Below, in pieces: positions 33,882 through 42,449 of a DNA stretch of 64,000 nucleotides. The stretch covers positions 124,001-188,000 of the forward strand of contig NZ_CP120373.1 in assembly GCF_029892065.1 (NCBI RefSeq), written 5' to 3'. The notes beneath the pieces were generated by a model. The model was given only the letters and a program-made list of their open reading frames with translations, searched no databases and was not told where the DNA came from. Origin of the DNA: Sinorhizobium garamanticum (GTDB lineage Bacteria; Pseudomonadota; Alphaproteobacteria; Rhizobiales; Rhizobiaceae). The translations under genes and the position numbers were made by a program. Position 1 is the stretch's first letter. Every line of letters begins with the position of its first letter.

Positions 33882-34433
33882 ATGGCGCTTGCGGCTCAAA
33901 CCACCGGAAGTGAGCTCTATCGGCCTGTTCTCGGCAGCAATGCCCGGCATCCGAGCGGCTGGCCGATACGCGTGATCGTCAGTTCGCAGACCGAGGCGCG
34001 CCACAACCGCCACCTTTGGGCGCCAACGCATCTCGTCTCGATCCGTGCGCCTGCAAGCCGCCTGCTCTCCATGATCGAACTGCCGCCCGAGCGGCATCTG
34101 GAGCTTTACTTTGGCGATACGACCGACCCGGACGCGCCTGACGCCGCGCGGGCGGAGGCGATAGAGGCAACCTTTGGCTTCATCGACACGCTACCCGAGG
34201 ATGCGCATCTGCTGGTTCACTGTCTCAGGGGCAGCGGCAGATCGACCGCGCTGACGCTCGGCATTCTGGCGCGCTACATGGCGCCTGAGGAGGCGGCCGC
34301 GACCCTACATACGCTTCGCCCGGAAGCCAAGCCGAACCGACATGTCGTCGGGCTCTGTGATGCCGCCCTGGGGCTCAAGGGAAGACTTGCAAAACAGGCG
34401 CTGCGTTTTCCGGCAAAAGTCTGGAAAGGCTGA
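33882..34433 (+). CDS. dual-specificity/tyrosine phosphatase-like protein
   Basis: A 183-residue protein with the Cys-X5-Arg phosphatase loop: HCLRGSGRST with Cys114 and Arg120 in register. An Asp-rich stretch DTTDPDAPD just upstream could supply the general acid. The fold looks like the DSP/atypical PTP group found in rhizobia. Targets are unknown. It follows the alcohol dehydrogenase by about 70 bases and precedes a HAD-family gene. Confidence 0.7.
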   Translation: MALAAQTTGSELYRPVLGSNARHPSGWPIRVIVSSQTEARHNRHLWAPTHLVSIRAPASRLLSMIELPPERHLELYFGDTTDPDAPDAARAEAIEATFGFIDTLPEDAHLLVHCLRGSGRSTALTLGILARYMAPEEAAATLHTLRPEAKPNRHVVGLCDAALGLKGRLAKQALRFPAKVWKG

Positions 34434-34524
34434 TTAAATTCGCATTGCCACGCATGATGGCATTGTGCGCCGCACAAAGTTTTGACATGATCCCGGGAAA
34501 CAACTGACGAAGCGTTGCGCCTAC

Positions 34525-34573
34525 CGCACCGGGGCCGAAGTCGGGACCGATTTTCAGCGAGCACGATGCGTGA
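34525..34573. repeat. diverged half copy of the RIME-like element
   Basis: CGCACCGGGGCCGAAGTC, then GGGACCGATTTTCAGCGAGC and ACGATGCG match the left half of the copy at 764-866 (CCGAAAATCGGACCCGATTTTCGG then AGCACGATGCG) with several changes. It sits 34 bases before the HAD gene start. Confidence 0.55.
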
Positions 34574-34606
34574 TGCGCCGCTGAACGGTGATGACGGGAG
34601 AGTTCG

Positions 34607-35269
34607 ATGTCTCTGGCGGCCTATGTCTTCGATGCCTATGGCACGCTTTTCGATGTGCATGCGGCGGTGCGGCGCCATGCCGAAGCGATCGGCCCTGACG
34701 GCCAGGCCTTTTCCGAACTCTGGCGCGCCAAGCAGCTCGAATATTCCTGGGTGCGCTCGCTGATGGGCGCCTATGTCGACTTCTGGCAACTGACCGAGCA
34801 ATCGCTCGACTACGCCTTTCAGCGCTTCCCCTCGGCCGATCCGAAGCTCAAGAAGTCGCTGCTCGATGCATATTGGGAGCTCGACTGCTACCCGGAAGTT
34901 CCGGCCGTTCTCAGGGGCTTGAAGGAGCGCGGCGCCCGCATCGCCATTCTTTCCAATGGCTCACCGGCCATGCTCGCATCGGCGGTAAAGAACGCTGCGC
35001 TCGACATCGTGATCGACGACGTGTTCTCGGTCGATGCTGTCAAGGCGTTCAAGGCGGCGCCCGCCGTCTACGATCTGGTGACGACGCAATACCGGCTTTA
35101 TCCGCACGCGGTTTCGTTCCAGTCTTCGAACCGCTGGGACATTGCGGGAGCGACCAAATTCGGCTTCCGCACCGTCTGGATCAACCGCCACGACATGCCG
35201 GACGAGTACAAGGACTATGGTCCGGCGCTCATTCTCCCCTCGATCGAAAGCCTGCAGTTCGGCATCTGA
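34607..35269 (+). CDS. haloacid dehalogenase type II family hydrolase
   Basis: A 220-residue HAD protein: motif I FDAYGTLFD with nucleophile Asp9, motif II ILSNGSPAML (Ser in LSNG), motif III Lys in VDAVKAFKAAPAVYD and a C-terminal SSNRWDIAGATKFGF. This is the (S)-2-haloacid dehalogenase subfamily layout, but many such proteins act on phosphate esters, so substrate is uncertain. It is followed by a 13-bp-stem hairpin and the convergent LysR gene. Confidence 0.85.
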   Translation: MSLAAYVFDAYGTLFDVHAAVRRHAEAIGPDGQAFSELWRAKQLEYSWVRSLMGAYVDFWQLTEQSLDYAFQRFPSADPKLKKSLLDAYWELDCYPEVPAVLRGLKERGARIAILSNGSPAMLASAVKNAALDIVIDDVFSVDAVKAFKAAPAVYDLVTTQYRLYPHAVSFQSSNRWDIAGATKFGFRTVWINRHDMPDEYKDYGPALILPSIESLQFGI

Positions 35270-35337
35270 GCCTGTAGAGCGCGCATTCAAACGCATTCCA
35301 CAGTACACGTAGTTGGGCTTGGCGAATGCTCTTTTCG

Positions 35338-35369
35338 CCCTCATTCCTGTACTTGCACAGGAATGAGGG
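35338..35369. terminator. palindrome between convergent HAD and LysR genes
   Basis: A 13-bp perfect stem CCCTCATTCCTGT/ACAGGAATGAGGG with loop ACTTGC lies between two convergent stops. The core TTCCTGT...ACAGGAA resembles a dispersed rhizobial palindrome that I recall from other Rhizobiaceae genomes. It has no U-run on either side, so it may stop transcription inefficiently or be a repeat without that role. Confidence 0.55.
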
Positions 35370-35381
35370 GGGAGAGCCTTG

Positions 35382-36275
35382 TTAGATTTTCTCGACCAGG
35401 AAATCGATGAAAGCGCGGATGCGGGCGGCAAGGTGCTCATGCCCGGCATAGACGGCGTGCACCCGCTCTATGTCTTCCGGATTGTAATCCTCCAGCACCG
35501 GTACCAATCGGCCCGCGTCGATATCCGGCTGCACATGAAACGCTCCGACACGGCCGAGGCCGAGGCCGGCAAGGCAGAGATTGCGAACAATCGCACCGCT
35601 GTTTGCCTGCATGTTGCCGGTGACCGGGCGCACATAGACGTTGGACGAGCCCGGGTCGCGGAAAGGCCAGCCGTCGAGACTGCGGCGGAAATTGAAGGTG
35701 AAGCAATTGTGGTGGGCGAGGTCTTCCGGCGTCCGCGGCACGCCATGGGCCTCGAGATAGGCCGGTGCGGCGATAATCACCTGCCGGCTCTCCAACAGCT
35801 TGCGTGCCTTGAGCGTGGAATCGCGCATCGGACCGGACCGAATGGCGATGTCTGTCCGTTCCTCGATCAGGTCGATGATGCCGTCGGTCAGGGAGAGATC
35901 CAGCTGCACGTCCGGATATCGCGCAAGGAATTCGGCGGCCAGCGGCAGGATATAGCGCTCGCCGAAGCCAACGGATGCGTTGACCCGTAGTGGACCACGC
36001 GGCATCGCCCGACCGCCGCCGGCAACCACCTGTTCCGTCTCGGCGATCGCCGCCAGGATGCGTTGCGCGCGCTGAAGGTAGATTTCTCCCTCCGGCGTCA
36101 GCTGCAGCATGCGGGTGGAGCGCATGACGAGCCGTGTCCCGAGCCTGTCCTCGATACGCGAGACAAGCTTGCTGACGGCGGAGGGCGACAGCTTCAGCCG
36201 CCGGCTAGCGGCGGAAAAGCTGCGCAGTTCAGCTGCGGCAACAAACACTTCCATTTCGCCCGCGCGGTTGTCCAT
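35382..36275 (-). CDS. LysR-family transcriptional regulator
   Basis: A 297-residue LysR regulator: winged HTH at 1-60 (MEVFVAAAELRSFSAASRRLKLSPSAVSKLVSRIE) and a periplasmic-binding-like effector domain. An upstream ATG at 36365 would add 30 residues that are not LysR-like, so 36275 is chosen. It is divergent from the MFS gene, so the MFS transporter and the aldo/keto reductase behind it are its likely targets. Effector unknown. Confidence 0.88.
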   Translation of the reverse strand: MDNRAGEMEVFVAAAELRSFSAASRRLKLSPSAVSKLVSRIEDRLGTRLVMRSTRMLQLTPEGEIYLQRAQRILAAIAETEQVVAGGGRAMPRGPLRVNASVGFGERYILPLAAEFLARYPDVQLDLSLTDGIIDLIEERTDIAIRSGPMRDSTLKARKLLESRQVIIAAPAYLEAHGVPRTPEDLAHHNCFTFNFRRSLDGWPFRDPGSSNVYVRPVTGNMQANSGAIVRNLCLAGLGLGRVGAFHVQPDIDAGRLVPVLEDYNPEDIERVHAVYAGHEHLAARIRAFIDFLVEKI

Positions 36276-36430
36276 TTTCTTCACCTTTGAATTCAGTTCA
36301 CAGGCCTTTATCCATTCCTCCGGACTATCGCGCAAGCCCGATCGATCCATATTCCCGGTTACCAATCACTCAACCGCGGCACGGCCGCAAAGCTCAGCCC
36401 GTATTGCATGCGGGCGGGGAAAGTATTTCT

Positions 36431-37612
36431 ATGCCCATCGCTCTCTTTGCCTTGACGATCGCGGCCTATGCGATCGGAACAACGGAATTCGTGATCGTCG
36501 GCCTCCTGCCTACCGTCGCCTCCGATCTTCACATCTCCCTGCCGCTCGCCGGCCTCATCGTCAGTGTTTATGCCCTCGGCGTCACTTTCGGCGCGCCGGT
36601 GCTGACCGCGCTCACCGGTCGGATCGAGCGCAAGCCACTGCTCCTCGGCCTGATGGCCCTCTTCATCATCGGCAATGCCGCCGCGGCACTTTCACCGAGC
36701 TACGAATTGCTGCTCGTCGCACGGGTCCTGTCGGCGTTCGCCCACGGCGTCTTTTTCTCCGTCGGCTCGACGATTGCCGCCGATCTCGTACCCGAAGATC
36801 GCCGCGCCTCGGCGATCGCAATGATGTTCATGGGACTGACGGTCGCAATCGTTACCGGCGTGCCGCTCGGCACCTATATCGGGCAGACCTTCGGTTGGCG
36901 GGCCACTTTCTGGGCGGTCACCGCGCTCGGCGCCATCGCCTTTATCGGCATCGCAGCCTTGCTGCCGAATACGCTGAGCAAGGCCGCCGCGACACGTCTC
37001 ATCGATCAGGTTCGCGTGCTTGGATCCGGCCGTCTGCTGATCGTCTTTGCCATGACGGCGCTCGGCTATGGCGGCACCTTCGTCGCCTTCACGTTCCTCG
37101 CGCCGATCCTGCAGGAAATCACCGGGTTCTCGGAAGGCAGCGTCAGCCTCATCCTGGTGCTTTATGGCATCGCCATCGCGATCGGTAATGTTATCGGGGG
37201 AAAGATTGCCAACCGCGATCCGGTAAAGGCGCTGATCGGCCTCTTTCTCGCCCAGGCAGCCGTGCTCGTGCTCTTCACCTTTACGGCCCCCTCTCCGGTG
37301 CTGACGCTGGTCACGCTGGCGGCGCTCGGCTTCCTCTCCTTCGCCAACGTGCCCGGCCTGCAGCTTTATGTCGTCCAGCTTGCCAAGCAGTACCGCCCCG
37401 GCGCCGTCGACGTCGCCTCGGCGCTCAACATTGCTGCCTTCAATCTCGGCATTGCGGTCGGCGCCTGGCTCGGCGGCCTTGTGGTCTCCTCGCCACTGGG
37501 TCTCGGTTCGACACCCTTCGTCGGCGCGATGTTGGTTGCCGTCGCCCTGGTACTGACATTGTGGAGCGGCGCGCTCGACCGGCGCGCGGTTCTCGTCGAA
37601 CAGCCGGCTTGA
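36431..37612 (+). CDS. MFS transporter, AraJ/SotB-like DHA1 family
   Basis: A 393-residue, 12-helix major facilitator. The first helix reads AAYAIGTTEFVIVGLLPTVA, as in DHA1 sugar or drug efflux proteins, and the loop between helices 2 and 3 has GRIERKPLLL. ATG at 36431 follows GGGGAAAG at seven bases; a longer frame begins at 36287 but overlaps the LysR promoter. Substrate unknown. It is divergent from LysR and followed by an aldo/keto reductase 81 bases later. Confidence 0.85.
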   Translation: MPIALFALTIAAYAIGTTEFVIVGLLPTVASDLHISLPLAGLIVSVYALGVTFGAPVLTALTGRIERKPLLLGLMALFIIGNAAAALSPSYELLLVARVLSAFAHGVFFSVGSTIAADLVPEDRRASAIAMMFMGLTVAIVTGVPLGTYIGQTFGWRATFWAVTALGAIAFIGIAALLPNTLSKAAATRLIDQVRVLGSGRLLIVFAMTALGYGGTFVAFTFLAPILQEITGFSEGSVSLILVLYGIAIAIGNVIGGKIANRDPVKALIGLFLAQAAVLVLFTFTAPSPVLTLVTLAALGFLSFANVPGLQLYVVQLAKQYRPGAVDVASALNIAAFNLGIAVGAWLGGLVVSSPLGLGSTPFVGAMLVAVALVLTLWSGALDRRAVLVEQPA

Positions 37613-37693
37613 ACCTTCGCCCCGCCACCACAAGTATAGAATGTCGAATTCGCCCGGCACCTGCCGGGCCTCTCCAAACTTAGGAGCTTTTCC

Positions 37694-38527
37694 ATGCACG
37701 CAGTCAATTCCAACGGCGCCAATATTCCCGCCCTCGGCTTCGGTACCTTCCGCATGCCCGGCGCCGATGTTCTTCGCATCCTGCCGGAAGCGCTCAAGCT
37801 CGGCTTTCACCACGTCGACACGGCTCAGATCTACGGCAACGAGGCGGAAGTCGGCGAAGCCATCCGCCAGTCAGGCGTTCGGCGCGCGGATATTTTTCTG
37901 ACGACGAAGGTGTGGGTCGACAATTATCACCATGACGCCTTCCTCGCCTCCGTGGACGAGAGCCTCAAAAAGCTGAAGACGGACTACGTGGATCTTCTCC
38001 TCCTCCATTGGCCGGGCAGCGACGTGCCGATGGCCGAGCGCATCGGCGCGCTGAACGAAGTGCAGAAGGCCGGCAAGGTACGCCATATCGGCGTCAGCAA
38101 CTTCAACATCGCCCAGATGGAGGAAGCAGTCCTGTTGAGCGGCGTGCCGATCGCCACGAATCAGGTCGAATATCACCCCTATCTCGACCAGATGAAGGTT
38201 CTGCAAGCTGCGCGCCGGCTCGGCATGTCGCTGACAGCCTACTATGCCATGGCTAACGGCAAGATACCCTCCGATCCGCTGCTCAAGGACATCGGCGCGC
38301 GCCACGGCAAGACGGCGGCACAGGTAGCCTTGCGCTGGCTTGTACAGCAGAAGGATGTGGTCGCGCTGTCGAAGACGGCGACGGAGACCCGGCTCAAGGA
38401 GAATTTCGCAATCTTTGATTTCGCACTGACGCCTGAGGAAATGGCGGAGATCCGCAAGCTTGCGCGTCCGGACGGCCGGATTGTCAGCCCCGCGGGTCTG
38501 GCCCCGGAATGGGACAAAGCGGCCTAG
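37694..38527 (+). CDS. aldo/keto reductase
   Basis: A 277-residue AKR with the catalytic tetrad Asp42, Tyr47, Lys72 and His105 (VDTAQIYGNE, LTTKVWVDNYH, LLLHWPG). NADPH reduces a carbonyl substrate that is not identifiable; the 2,5-diketo-gluconate reductase-like group fits the length. AGGAGC lies seven bases before the ATG. It is likely controlled, with the MFS gene, by the divergent LysR. Confidence 0.9.
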   Translation: MHAVNSNGANIPALGFGTFRMPGADVLRILPEALKLGFHHVDTAQIYGNEAEVGEAIRQSGVRRADIFLTTKVWVDNYHHDAFLASVDESLKKLKTDYVDLLLLHWPGSDVPMAERIGALNEVQKAGKVRHIGVSNFNIAQMEEAVLLSGVPIATNQVEYHPYLDQMKVLQAARRLGMSLTAYYAMANGKIPSDPLLKDIGARHGKTAAQVALRWLVQQKDVVALSKTATETRLKENFAIFDFALTPEEMAEIRKLARPDGRIVSPAGLAPEWDKAA

Positions 38528-38590
38528 GTCATTTCATTGTTTCATTGAAACAGTGGCGACAGCATCGGTGACGCTTACGATCAAGACAAT

Positions 38591-38624
38591 AAAAAGCACC
38601 CGTCGGATCATTCCGGCGGGTGCT
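38591..38624 (-). terminator. intrinsic terminator of the DUF2267 gene
   Basis: AGCACCCGTCGG-ATCATT-CCGGCGGGTGCT stem (one mismatch) followed on the minus strand by TTTTTATTG. It lies 21 bases beyond the DUF2267 stop and may also stop the convergent aldo/keto reductase transcript. Confidence 0.75.
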
Positions 38625-38645
38625 GCTGCGTGGGGACCGAATCGA

Positions 38646-39038
38646 TCAGACGAACTGGCTGAGACCCGGAACGGAGGCGACGACTTCATCGACGACCTCG
38701 TCGCCGGCCTTTTCCTTGGCGAAAGCGATCGTTTCCTTGGCGAGTGAGGTGATCTCGCCCATGCCGAGGCCCTGGCTCATCAACTGCTGGCCGAGCGCCA
38801 TGACGCCACCGCCGCCGATCGCCGACATGAGACCGCCCAGCAGACCGCCACCATTGCTGCCTTCGCCATTGTACTGGGCGACCAGTTCCGGGGCACCTGG
38901 AATGGCTTCGATCATCTTGGCAACCGGACCCTCCGCCGCCTCGCGCTGCAGAAAGCCGAGAATCATGCCGACCGCCTTCTCGGCCGTTGCCGGTTCGATG
39001 CCGACATTTTCCGCCACGCGGGTGACCAGCTCACTCAT
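38646..39038 (-). CDS. DUF2267-family protein
   Basis: A 130-residue protein opening MSELVTRVAENVGI, with ILGFLQREAAEGPVAKMIEAIPGAPELV and a Gly-rich middle (GGGLLGGLMSAIGGGG). The end is EKAGDEVVDEVVASVPGLSQFV. This matches the small alphaproteobacterial DUF2267 group, which often has a helical repeat and a Gly linker. Function unknown. AGGAG lies six bases before the ATG. The palindrome at 39060-39075 lies just upstream. Confidence 0.75.
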   Translation of the reverse strand: MSELVTRVAENVGIEPATAEKAVGMILGFLQREAAEGPVAKMIEAIPGAPELVAQYNGEGSNGGGLLGGLMSAIGGGGVMALGQQLMSQGLGMGEITSLAKETIAFAKEKAGDEVVDEVVASVPGLSQFV

Positions 39039-39059
39039 GGAAATCTCCTCGTTTTAATT

Positions 39060-39075
39060 TTGACGTTGACGTCAA
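39060..39075. promoter_or_regulatory. palindrome TTGACGT-TG-ACGTCAA upstream of DUF2267
   Basis: Perfect 7+7 arms with a 2-base centre, 22 bases before the DUF2267 start. The ACGT half-sites around a short spacer resemble MerR-family (LiuR-like) operators, which overlap the -35/-10 spacer. No MerR gene is adjacent, so the regulator is unknown. Confidence 0.45.
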
Positions 39076-39327
39076 GGTAAATGATCGCCCCTGAAATAAC
39101 AAGCGGCGGCGAACGACTCATAATGCAGTCATGGGCACCGCCGAAACCACCGGAGGCACATACTGAAGCGCATCGTTTCACGGACCGTCGCCCTTGGCAA
39201 CGCACTCGACCAGCAACATGTTGCCGCGCCTAGTTGCACCGCCTATAACAGAAACGCACGATATTTCAGTGACGGCGCCGTGCAACGAAACGCCCGCTTT
39301 CATTGGCAAAACGGAGATCAAATCCAC

Positions 39328-40887
39328 ATGCTGCAAGAAGGCAAGCTCTATATCGGAACCAGCCGCAAGCCGGACGATTCGATCAACAAGGGCGAATATC
39401 TGGAGCTGAAATTCGGCAACCGCCACGGATTGATCACCGGTGCAACCGGCACCGGCAAGACCGTGACGCTGCAGATCCTTGCGGAAGGATTCTCCAATGC
39501 CGGCGTTCCGGTCTTCTGCGCCGACGTGAAAGGTGATCTTTCCGGCATCGGCGCGATCGGCGAACCGAAGGATTTTCTTGTCAAGCGCGCGGAACAGATT
39601 GGACTTGCGCCCTACGACTTCCAGGAATTTCCGGTGATCTTCTGGGACCTCTACGGCGAAAAAGGTCACAGGGTACGCACGACCATCTCCGAGATGGGAC
39701 CGCTGCTCCTGTCGCGCTTGATGAACGCCAGCGACGCACAGGAAGGCGTGCTGAACATCGCCTTCAAGATCGCCGATGAAGGGGGCCTGCCGCTTCTTGA
39801 TCTCAAGGATCTCCAGGCCCTGCTCAACTACATGGGCGAGCATGCAAGCGAGCTTTCCAACCAGTTCGGCTTCATTTCCAAGTCTTCGGTCGGTTCGATA
39901 CAGCGCGAGCTGCTCATCCTCGAGCAGCAGGGTGCGGAGCACTTCTTCGGCGAGCCGGCGCTGAAGATCACCGACATCATGCGCACGACCAATGACGGGC
40001 GCGGCGCGATCTCGGTGCTTGCCGCCGACAAGCTTATGATGAATCCCAGGCTCTATGCGACCTTCCTGCTTTGGCTTCTTTCGGAGCTTTTCGAGGAGCT
40101 GCCGGAAGTTGGCGATCCTCACAAGCCGAAGCTGGTGTTCTTCTTCGACGAAGCGCATCTGCTTTTCAACGACGCGCCGAAGGTTCTGGTCGAACGCGTC
40201 GAACAGGTGGTGCGCCTGATCCGGTCCAAAGGCGTCGGCGTCTATTTCGTGACTCAGAACCCGCTCGACGTGCCGGAGACGGTGCTGGCGCAGCTCGGCA
40301 ACCGTGTGCAGCATGCGCTGCGCGCCTATTCGCCGCGCGAACAGAAGGCGGTGAAAACCGCGGCAGACACGTTCCGTCCGAACCCGGCCTTCAACTGCGC
40401 CGAGGTGATCACCAATCTCGGCACCGGCGAAGCGCTCGTTTCGACGCTCGAGGGCAAGGGCTCGCCGTCCATAGTCGAAAGGACTTTGATCCGCCCGCCG
40501 GCATCCCGCCTCGGTCCGCTGACCGAGGCCGAACGGCAAAAGGTCATCGATGTCAGTCCGGTGCGCGGGCTCTATGACGAGGATTTCGATCGGGAATCGG
40601 CTTACGAGCTGCTTGCCAAGCGCGCCGCGAAGGCTGCCGAACAGGCCGAGGCCGCAAGACAGGCGGAAGAACAGCCCGCGGAAGAGACGTCCGGCAGTCG
40701 CTGGACCCTGCCCGGCTTCGGCGATGATGAACCGGCGGCGTCCTCCGGCAAGCAGGCACGGCCGCGCTCCTCCGGCTATCAGCGCGAAACCATCGTCGAG
40801 GCGGCAATGAAGTCCGTTGCCCGCACGGTCGCAACGCAGGTCGGCCGCGCCCTGGTGCGCGGCATCCTCGGCAGCCTGAAACGATAG
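39328..40887 (+). CDS. HerA-like ATPase, DUF853 family
   Basis: A 519-residue protein: N-terminal LYIGTSRKP and a P-loop Walker A GATGTGKT at 38-45. Walker B is [12 protein letters not shown] near residue 269, then [38 protein letters not shown] with the arginine-finger-like region. It is the DUF853 helicase-like C-terminal ATPase found across Proteobacteria. Its C-terminal 80 residues are Ala/Glu-rich and poorly conserved. No NurA-type nuclease is adjacent, so a DNA-end-processing role is not shown. ATG at 39328 is chosen because the family starts there; an earlier ATG at 39280 lacks family sequence. Confidence 0.85.
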   Translation: MLQEGKLYIGTSRKPDDSINKGEYLELKFGNRHGLITGATGTGKTVTLQILAEGFSNAGVPVFCADVKGDLSGIGAIGEPKDFLVKRAEQIGLAPYDFQEFPVIFWDLYGEKGHRVRTTISEMGPLLLSRLMNASDAQEGVLNIAFKIADEGGLPLLDLKDLQALLNYMGEHASELSNQFGFISKSSVGSIQRELLILEQQGAEHFFGEPALKITDIMRTTNDGRGAISVLAADKLMMNPRLYATFLLWLLSELFEELPEVGDPHKPKLVFFFDEAHLLFNDAPKVLVERVEQVVRLIRSKGVGVYFVTQNPLDVPETVLAQLGNRVQHALRAYSPREQKAVKTAADTFRPNPAFNCAEVITNLGTGEALVSTLEGKGSPSIVERTLIRPPASRLGPLTEAERQKVIDVSPVRGLYDEDFDRESAYELLAKRAAKAAEQAEAARQAEEQPAEETSGSRWTLPGFGDDEPAASSGKQARPRSSGYQRETIVEAAMKSVARTVATQVGRALVRGILGSLKR

Positions 40888-40966
40888 TACCGCCGCGAAC
40901 GAGGCGAGTGGCCTGCGCGCGCTCCTGCGCGTTGCACCAGATTGCATTACCCAGAAGGGATTGACC

Positions 40967-41179
40967 ATGGAAGTCAAGGATTCGACCGGCGCCGTCCTCA
41001 AGGATGGCGACAGCGTCACGCTGATCAAGGATCTGAAGGTGAAAGGAACCTCCACCACGCTGAAACGCGGCACGCTGGTGAAGGGCATTCGCCTGACCGG
41101 CGATCCGGACGAGGTCGAATGCCGGGTCGAAAAAATCAAGGGGCTGGTGCTGCGCGCCGAGTTCCTCAAGAAAGCCTGA
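40967..41179 (+). CDS. PhnA/YjdM-like small protein
   Basis: A 70-residue protein with the C-terminal PhnA (YjdM) domain: VKDSTGAVLKDGDSVTLIKDLKVKG, then TLKRGTLVKGIRLTGD and EVECRVEKIKGLVLRAEFLKK. The zinc-ribbon part of larger PhnA proteins is absent. The name alkylphosphonate utilisation is historical, and a role in phosphonate use is not supported. ATG at 40967 has GAAGGG seven bases upstream; a TTG six bases earlier is possible. Follows the HerA-like gene by 79 bases. Confidence 0.85.
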   Translation: MEVKDSTGAVLKDGDSVTLIKDLKVKGTSTTLKRGTLVKGIRLTGDPDEVECRVEKIKGLVLRAEFLKKA

Positions 41180-41239
41180 GGCGGCGGGGCGAACAAGCCG
41201 CCGAGCGCATCGTTTGCACGGACCCTGCTGTCAATATTC

Positions 41240-41266
41240 GAAGCCCGGGTGAATGCCCCGGGCTTC
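41240..41266 (+). terminator. terminator-like stem-loop after the PhnA gene
   Basis: GAAGCCCGGG/CCCGGGCTTC with a seven-base loop, 60 bases after the PhnA stop. No U-tract follows (AGTGCATTTACAG), so it may act as a weak or factor-assisted stop. The RIME-like element begins 9 bases beyond. Confidence 0.55.
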
Positions 41267-41274
41267 AGTGCATT

Positions 41275-41380
41275 TACAGCGCCGCGCGTCCAATCGGACG
41301 CGCAAAGGTCGCTGTAACACTTTGAATTGCTGCATGATTTTGTCCTTAAATCGATTCCGATTTAAGGAATCATGCAGTAG
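41275..41380. repeat. RIME-like mosaic element (copy 2)
   Basis: Left palindrome from ACAGCG (near 41276) through CGCGTCC-AATC-GGACGCG to CGCTGT, and right palindrome TCCTTAAATCG-ATT-CCGATTTAAGGA, ending ATCATGCAGTAG. It is the inverted counterpart of 43312-43416, and the two bracket ohr, ohrR and the L,D-transpeptidase gene. Confidence 0.75.
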
Positions 41381-41395
41381 ACAGTCACGTTTGCC

Positions 41396-41818
41396 TTATG
41401 CCACCGTCAGCTTCACGTCGACATTGCCCCTGGTCGCGTGGCTGTAGGGGCACACGATATGCGCCTTCTGGACCAGGTCCTCAAGGACGGCCTTGTCCAC
41501 GCCGGGCGAAGAGATTTCAAGCGCCGCATCGATGTAGAAGCCCGTGCCGTCTTCGCGCGGACCAATTCCGACCGTGCCTGTCACTTTCGTGTCTTCCGGA
41601 AGTTTTACCTTTTCCTTGCCGGCAACGAATTTCAACGCGCCGAGGAAGCAGGCGGAATAGCCGGCAGCGAAGAGCTGCTCCGGGTTGGTGCCGCGGGCGC
41701 CGTCGCCGCCAAGCTCTTTCGGAACAGTGAGGCTGATGTCGAGGATGCCGTCGGCGCTCTTGGCCTGACCGGCGCGGCCGCCGGTTGCGGAGGCGGTGGT
41801 GCGATAGAGGATAGGCAT
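41396..41818 (-). CDS. ohr: organic hydroperoxide resistance protein Ohr
   Basis: A 140-residue OsmC/Ohr-family peroxidase with the two redox cysteines Cys57 (SACFLGALK) and Cys123 ([15 protein letters not shown]). It reduces organic and lipid hydroperoxides with lipoylated thiols. ATG at 41818 has GAAGGAG in front; an upstream ATG at 41866 falls inside the operator. It is divergent from ohrR across a 114-base region with a strong palindrome. Confidence 0.95.
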   Translation of the reverse strand: MPILYRTTASATGGRAGQAKSADGILDISLTVPKELGGDGARGTNPEQLFAAGYSACFLGALKFVAGKEKVKLPEDTKVTGTVGIGPREDGTGFYIDAALEISSPGVDKAVLEDLVQKAHIVCPYSHATRGNVDVKLTVA

Positions 41819-41862
41819 GGCAGTCTCCTTCGGATGGTCGTTGTCGATGGTCATTTCATACC

Positions 41863-41894
41863 GCAAAATTAAATTGCACGCAAATTAATTTTGC
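41863..41894. promoter_or_regulatory. OhrR operator candidate
   Basis: Perfect 10-bp arms GCAAAATTAA/TTAATTTTGC separated by ATTGCACGCAAA, with a nested TTGC/GCAA pair, in the 114-base gap between ohr and ohrR. OhrR is a MarR-type repressor that binds AT-rich palindromes over its own and ohr promoters and releases them on oxidation by peroxides. The spacing suggests one operator serving both genes. Confidence 0.75.
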
Positions 41895-41932
41895 AAATTG
41901 CATTTCGGCCGTGAATTTGCGACAATGCGATC

Positions 41933-42409
41933 ATGACAACCAAGCCGGCAAAATTTGAGGCAACACCCGAGGAGGCGCTGGCGCTAGGCCAGCAACTCTG
42001 CTTCGCGGTCTATTCGGCAGGCCACGCTTTCAACCGTACCTATAAGCCGCTGCTTGACCGCTTTGGCCTCACCTATCCGCAATATCTCGTGCTGCTTGCG
42101 CTCTGGCAGCAGGATAAGATGACCGTGAAACGGATCGGCGAGGAAATGGGCCTCGATTCCGGCACGCTTTCCCCCCTGTTGAAGCGGCTGGAAGCCGCCG
42201 GCTATGTCAGCCGGCTCCGCGATCGCGATGACGAGCGGCAGGTAATCGTCAGCCTCACCGAAAAGGGTCGGAGCCTGAAGACCGAAGCCTTCGGCATCCT
42301 CGCCGACATCAGCAAGGCGACCGGATGCACTTTGGAGGAAGTCCGCGAGTTACGCGAGGCGCTGCATCGCTTGACCCAGCGGCTGACCGGAAGCCAGCAG
42401 GAAAGCTGA
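41933..42409 (+). CDS. ohrR: MarR-family peroxide-sensing repressor OhrR
   Basis: A 158-residue MarR protein. The sensing cysteine is Cys23 in LCFAVYSAGHAFNRTYKPLLD, the canonical OhrR N-terminal motif. A second Cys131 (ATGCTLEE) places it in the two-cysteine class, in which a disulfide locks the oxidised form. The winged HTH is TVKRIGEEMGLDSGTLSPLLKRLEAAGYVSRLRDRDDER. It represses ohr and itself. Divergent from ohr with the operator between. Confidence 0.95.
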   Translation: MTTKPAKFEATPEEALALGQQLCFAVYSAGHAFNRTYKPLLDRFGLTYPQYLVLLALWQQDKMTVKRIGEEMGLDSGTLSPLLKRLEAAGYVSRLRDRDDERQVIVSLTEKGRSLKTEAFGILADISKATGCTLEEVRELREALHRLTQRLTGSQQES

Positions 42410-42449
42410 CCTACAGCGCCCCGTTTTCGGCAGAACGCGCCTGAGTTGG

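Noticed and set aside
35275..35320. Additional copy of the betA-end element
   Set aside because: GAGCGCGCATTCAAACGCATTCC vaguely resembles the left part of 59688-59729, but the second palindrome is missing and similarity is too weak to call.
39178..41196. 672-codon minus-strand frame opposite the HerA-like gene
   Set aside because: An antisense shadow in GC-rich DNA. Its sequence is Arg/Leu/Gly-rich without a domain, whereas the plus strand has Walker A and B motifs.
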